64,000 bases of DNA from Gemmatimonadota bacterium (GTDB lineage: Bacteria; Gemmatimonadota; Gemmatimonadetes; Longimicrobiales; Gaopeijiaceae): contig JACQVF010000023.1 in NCBI GenBank assembly GCA_016209885.1, positions 62,001 through 126,000 on the forward strand, written 5' to 3'. Made by a program: the position numbers and the translations under genes. Under the pieces are notes generated by a model. The model made no database searches, was not told the DNA's origin, and worked only from the letters and a program-made list of their open reading frames with translations. Of the stretch, positions 62,270 to 64,000 are shown in pieces (the stretch's first letter is position 1; each line of letters begins with the position of its first letter).

Positions 62270-62461
62270 CTAGCGGGGCGCACCCAGACGCTGCAGCACG
62301 CGCTCGATGGGCGTGGCGGGCGCGGACGGCGCCGTGCGCCGCAGCCACTGCCGGATCAGTGAGTCGTCCCGGAGGTAATCGGCGAGGCCCAGCGCCAGCA
62401 GGAGGAGCGCTGCGATGAGGATCAGGCCTAAGGGTCGGACACGCGATCGAGAGTCGGCCAT
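62270..62461 (-). CDS. Small single-pass membrane protein
   Basis: 63 residues, ATG at 62461. One membrane helix, PLGLILIAALLLLALGLADY, follows a basic start, then an amphipathic tail (DDSLIRQWLRR). No family is recognised. It is on the same strand as, and just upstream of, the DUF167 gene. Confidence 0.5.
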   Translation of the reverse strand: MADSRSRVRPLGLILIAALLLLALGLADYLRDDSLIRQWLRRTAPSAPATPIERVLQRLGAPR

Positions 62462-62523
62462 GGTTGTGGGGAGCGGCCGCGAGCCACCCTGAGAGCCCAG
62501 CGTACGGCGGGCCGGGCGCGGCC

Positions 62524-63084
62524 CTACCGTGCGGGCCGTACGTCGATGGTGATCTGAACGCTCACGTGGCCGAGGTCCGCCCGGTCGCGAATCGAGTCCC
62601 GGAGCCGCGGCTCGAGTTTCGTGTAGGCGGCCATGACGCACTCGCGCAGGTGCTCGCGCAGAACACGCAGCGCGTTCACGTCGGGGCGGCTCGTCCCCGT
62701 GGCCTCCTTCGCCTCCTCGACCGCCTCGGGGCGGACCTCGAACGGCGCCATCGCCACGGTGTCATCGCGGTCGCCGTCGAGGTAGTGGACCGAGATCGTG
62801 ACGTCGCCGCGGGCGTGATGGTGGTGGATGTCGCCGATCCCGCGGAAGCGGGCTGCGATCTGGCGCAGCTCGACGCTCTGGGCGGCCTTGACGTAGCTGG
62901 CTTCGATGAGCTTGAAGATGCGGGTGAGCCGTTCCTGCTGGGTGGCGGTGGGATCGGGGACCTCGGTGCCGAGCTCGCGGCCGGTCGCCTGCCGGACGAT
63001 TTGCATTCCTGGCTCGCCCACGTCCCGGCTGCGTTCTCGGTCTATGTTGTCCAGGATCCGGTCGGGGTGTGTCCGGTAGCTCAT
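62524..63084 (-). CDS. Hypothetical protein
   Basis: 186 residues, ATG at 63084 with GAGGAG and GAGAGG upstream. Helical N-terminal half (QQERLTRIFKLIEASYVKAA) and a beta-like second half with a run of four histidines in IGDIHHHHARGDVTISVHY; later VSVQITIDVRPAR closes the protein. I do not recognise a family. The His run might bind metal. Confidence 0.6.
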   Translation of the reverse strand: MSYRTHPDRILDNIDRERSRDVGEPGMQIVRQATGRELGTEVPDPTATQQERLTRIFKLIEASYVKAAQSVELRQIAARFRGIGDIHHHHARGDVTISVHYLDGDRDDTVAMAPFEVRPEAVEEAKEATGTSRPDVNALRVLREHLRECVMAAYTKLEPRLRDSIRDRADLGHVSVQITIDVRPAR

Positions 63085-63250
63085 ATCCTCTCGCTCCTCA
63101 TAGCGCGAAGGAGACCCATCTCTCACGATAACGTAAGGGGGCAAAGCGGGCCAGGAGCCGGGGTCCAGCGGGTCCATCTGGCGCCCACCCGCGCGCGGGC
63201 CGACGGCGCTCCGTGCGCCTGACGGCGACACTCTTGCAGGAGGACACCTC

Positions 63251-63910
63251 ATGCTGCCGCCCCTTCCCGCGCGGCTGCTTCATGTCTTCGTGGCGCCGGG
63301 CAGCCTGTTCGCGAAGCTCAGGGCCGAGCCGGCGTGGTTGGGAGCCCTCACGGTGGGCGCGGCTCTCGTCGTCGTCGCCGTCGCCGCAGTGCCCTTCGAG
63401 GTGTACGTGGAGGCGATTCGGGCGCGCATGCCCGCCGGCGCGCCGGCCGCGGCGCGCCTCGAGGACATGGCCTCCGTCATGAAGGTGACGGGCGCCATCG
63501 GCGCGGTCCTCTTCACGTACGGAGCGGCGTTCCTGCTCGCTGGCATCCTGCTCCTCGTCTTCAACTTCCTGCTGGGCGGCGAAGGCTCCTATCGCCAGTA
63601 CCTCGCCGTCACGGCGCTCGCCAGCGTGATTCCGGCGATCGGCGCGGTGCTCATGCTTCCGCTGAAGCTGGTGACCCGCGACCCGGAGCTCACGCTGAAC
63701 CTGGGCGCGCTCGCCTGGTTCCTCGAGGAGGGATACGTGCTGCGGGTGCTCACGCGCCTGGACCTGTTCGGCCTGTGGGCCGCGCTGGTGACGGCAACCG
63801 GCATTGTGGCGCTCGACGAGCGGCGCCGCTGGCCGCCCTGCGCCGCGCTCGTCGTGAGCCTCAGGGTAATCTGGGCGCTGCTCCTGGGCCTGCTGCCGGG
63901 GCCCGCCTGA
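63251..63910 (+). CDS. YIP1-family membrane protein
   Basis: 219 residues with five or six membrane helices: GALTVGAALVVVAVAAVPF, then VTGAIGAVLFTYGAAFLLAG, ILLLVFNFLLGG, YLAVTALASVIPAIGAVL and two more. The region LLGGEGSYRQYLAVTA is typical of bacterial YIP1/Yip1-domain proteins, whose role is unknown. The ATG at 63251 has AGGAGGA seven bases upstream. It is divergent from the hypothetical gene. Confidence 0.75.
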   Translation: MLPPLPARLLHVFVAPGSLFAKLRAEPAWLGALTVGAALVVVAVAAVPFEVYVEAIRARMPAGAPAAARLEDMASVMKVTGAIGAVLFTYGAAFLLAGILLLVFNFLLGGEGSYRQYLAVTALASVIPAIGAVLMLPLKLVTRDPELTLNLGALAWFLEEGYVLRVLTRLDLFGLWAALVTATGIVALDERRRWPPCAALVVSLRVIWALLLGLLPGPA

Positions 63911-64000
63911 GCGGGCAGCGGCCGGGGGCGAACTGGGGCGGAGATTGCTGACCCGAGCAACGACCGGCATCATCCCGGCGTGCTGATCCGCGTTCTGGCC

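Noticed and set aside
63911-64000. Start of another gene at the window edge
   Set aside because: Only 90 bases remain and no start with a ribosome site could be supported.

Overview
This is a GC-rich chromosomal window from a diderm bacterium. The evidence for two membranes is a set of lipoproteins with lipoboxes, an Omp85-like outer-membrane protein and a DUF5916 outer-membrane protein. The mix of families (sphingolipid genes, DUF5916, LemA/DUF2207, a pyruvate dehydrogenase operon headed by lipA, several GTG/TTG starts) fits Gemmatimonadota best. That assignment is an inference from gene content; no rRNA or complete tRNA is present to settle it.

Layout. 1-5.9 kb: the tail of an epimerase-like gene, a LOG-family hydrolase, then lipA-pdhABC (lipoyl synthase plus PDH E1 alpha, E1 beta and E2), with a good promoter before lipA; E3 (lpdA) lies 17 kb away. 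5.9-15.7 kb: an accessory, partly decayed defence island. It begins with a tRNA-like remnant and holds broken hsdR, fic and hsdM, an apparently intact hsdS, a DUF5131 (phage Gp37/Gp68 type) plus TcmP pair, an MBL-fold lipoprotein, a HigBA toxin-antitoxin pair with a recognisable operator, a second broken hsdS and a VapBC pair. A 105-bp direct repeat (95/105 identical) in the two hsdS copies brackets the DUF5131-TcmP-MBL-HigBA cargo.

15.8-22.6 kb: lemA-DUF2207, then a compact sphingolipid cluster: a CerR-like reductase, serine palmitoyltransferase, a GNAT-like candidate ceramide synthase and a PAP2-type membrane enzyme that could add or remove a head group. 22.7-31.6 kb: lpdA, a membrane protein with a DUF4332-like end, a long plant/cyanobacterial-type IspH, an AIR-synthase-related protein, an M42 peptidase, a GAF protein, an MBL hydrolase and a small outer-membrane-like protein. 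31.8-45.2 kb: glycolate oxidase subunits glcD-glcE, then a histidine kinase, phosphodiesterase, lone receiver protein, permease remnant and two lipoproteins, a 237-bp MITE-like element, an aldehyde dehydrogenase remnant, glcF and an M20 peptidase. glcF is therefore 8 kb from glcDE.

45.4-51.4 kb: a minus-strand run of NtrY-like kinase, lipoprotein, NtrX-like sigma-54 regulator, Omp85-like protein and a secreted protein, likely a signalling/envelope operon. 51.9-64 kb: a hypothetical protein, a zinc-ribbon membrane protein, a lipoprotein hydrolase, an ABC exporter pair, a DUF5916 protein, an orphan GspE/PilB ATPase with extra zinc ribbons, a phosphoglycerate-mutase-like metalloenzyme, a DUF167 protein, small unknowns and a YIP1-family protein.

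Promoter-like elements recur with TTGCCA/TTGACG at -35 and TATGAT-like -10 boxes. All readings are by eye; no database search or folding was run.
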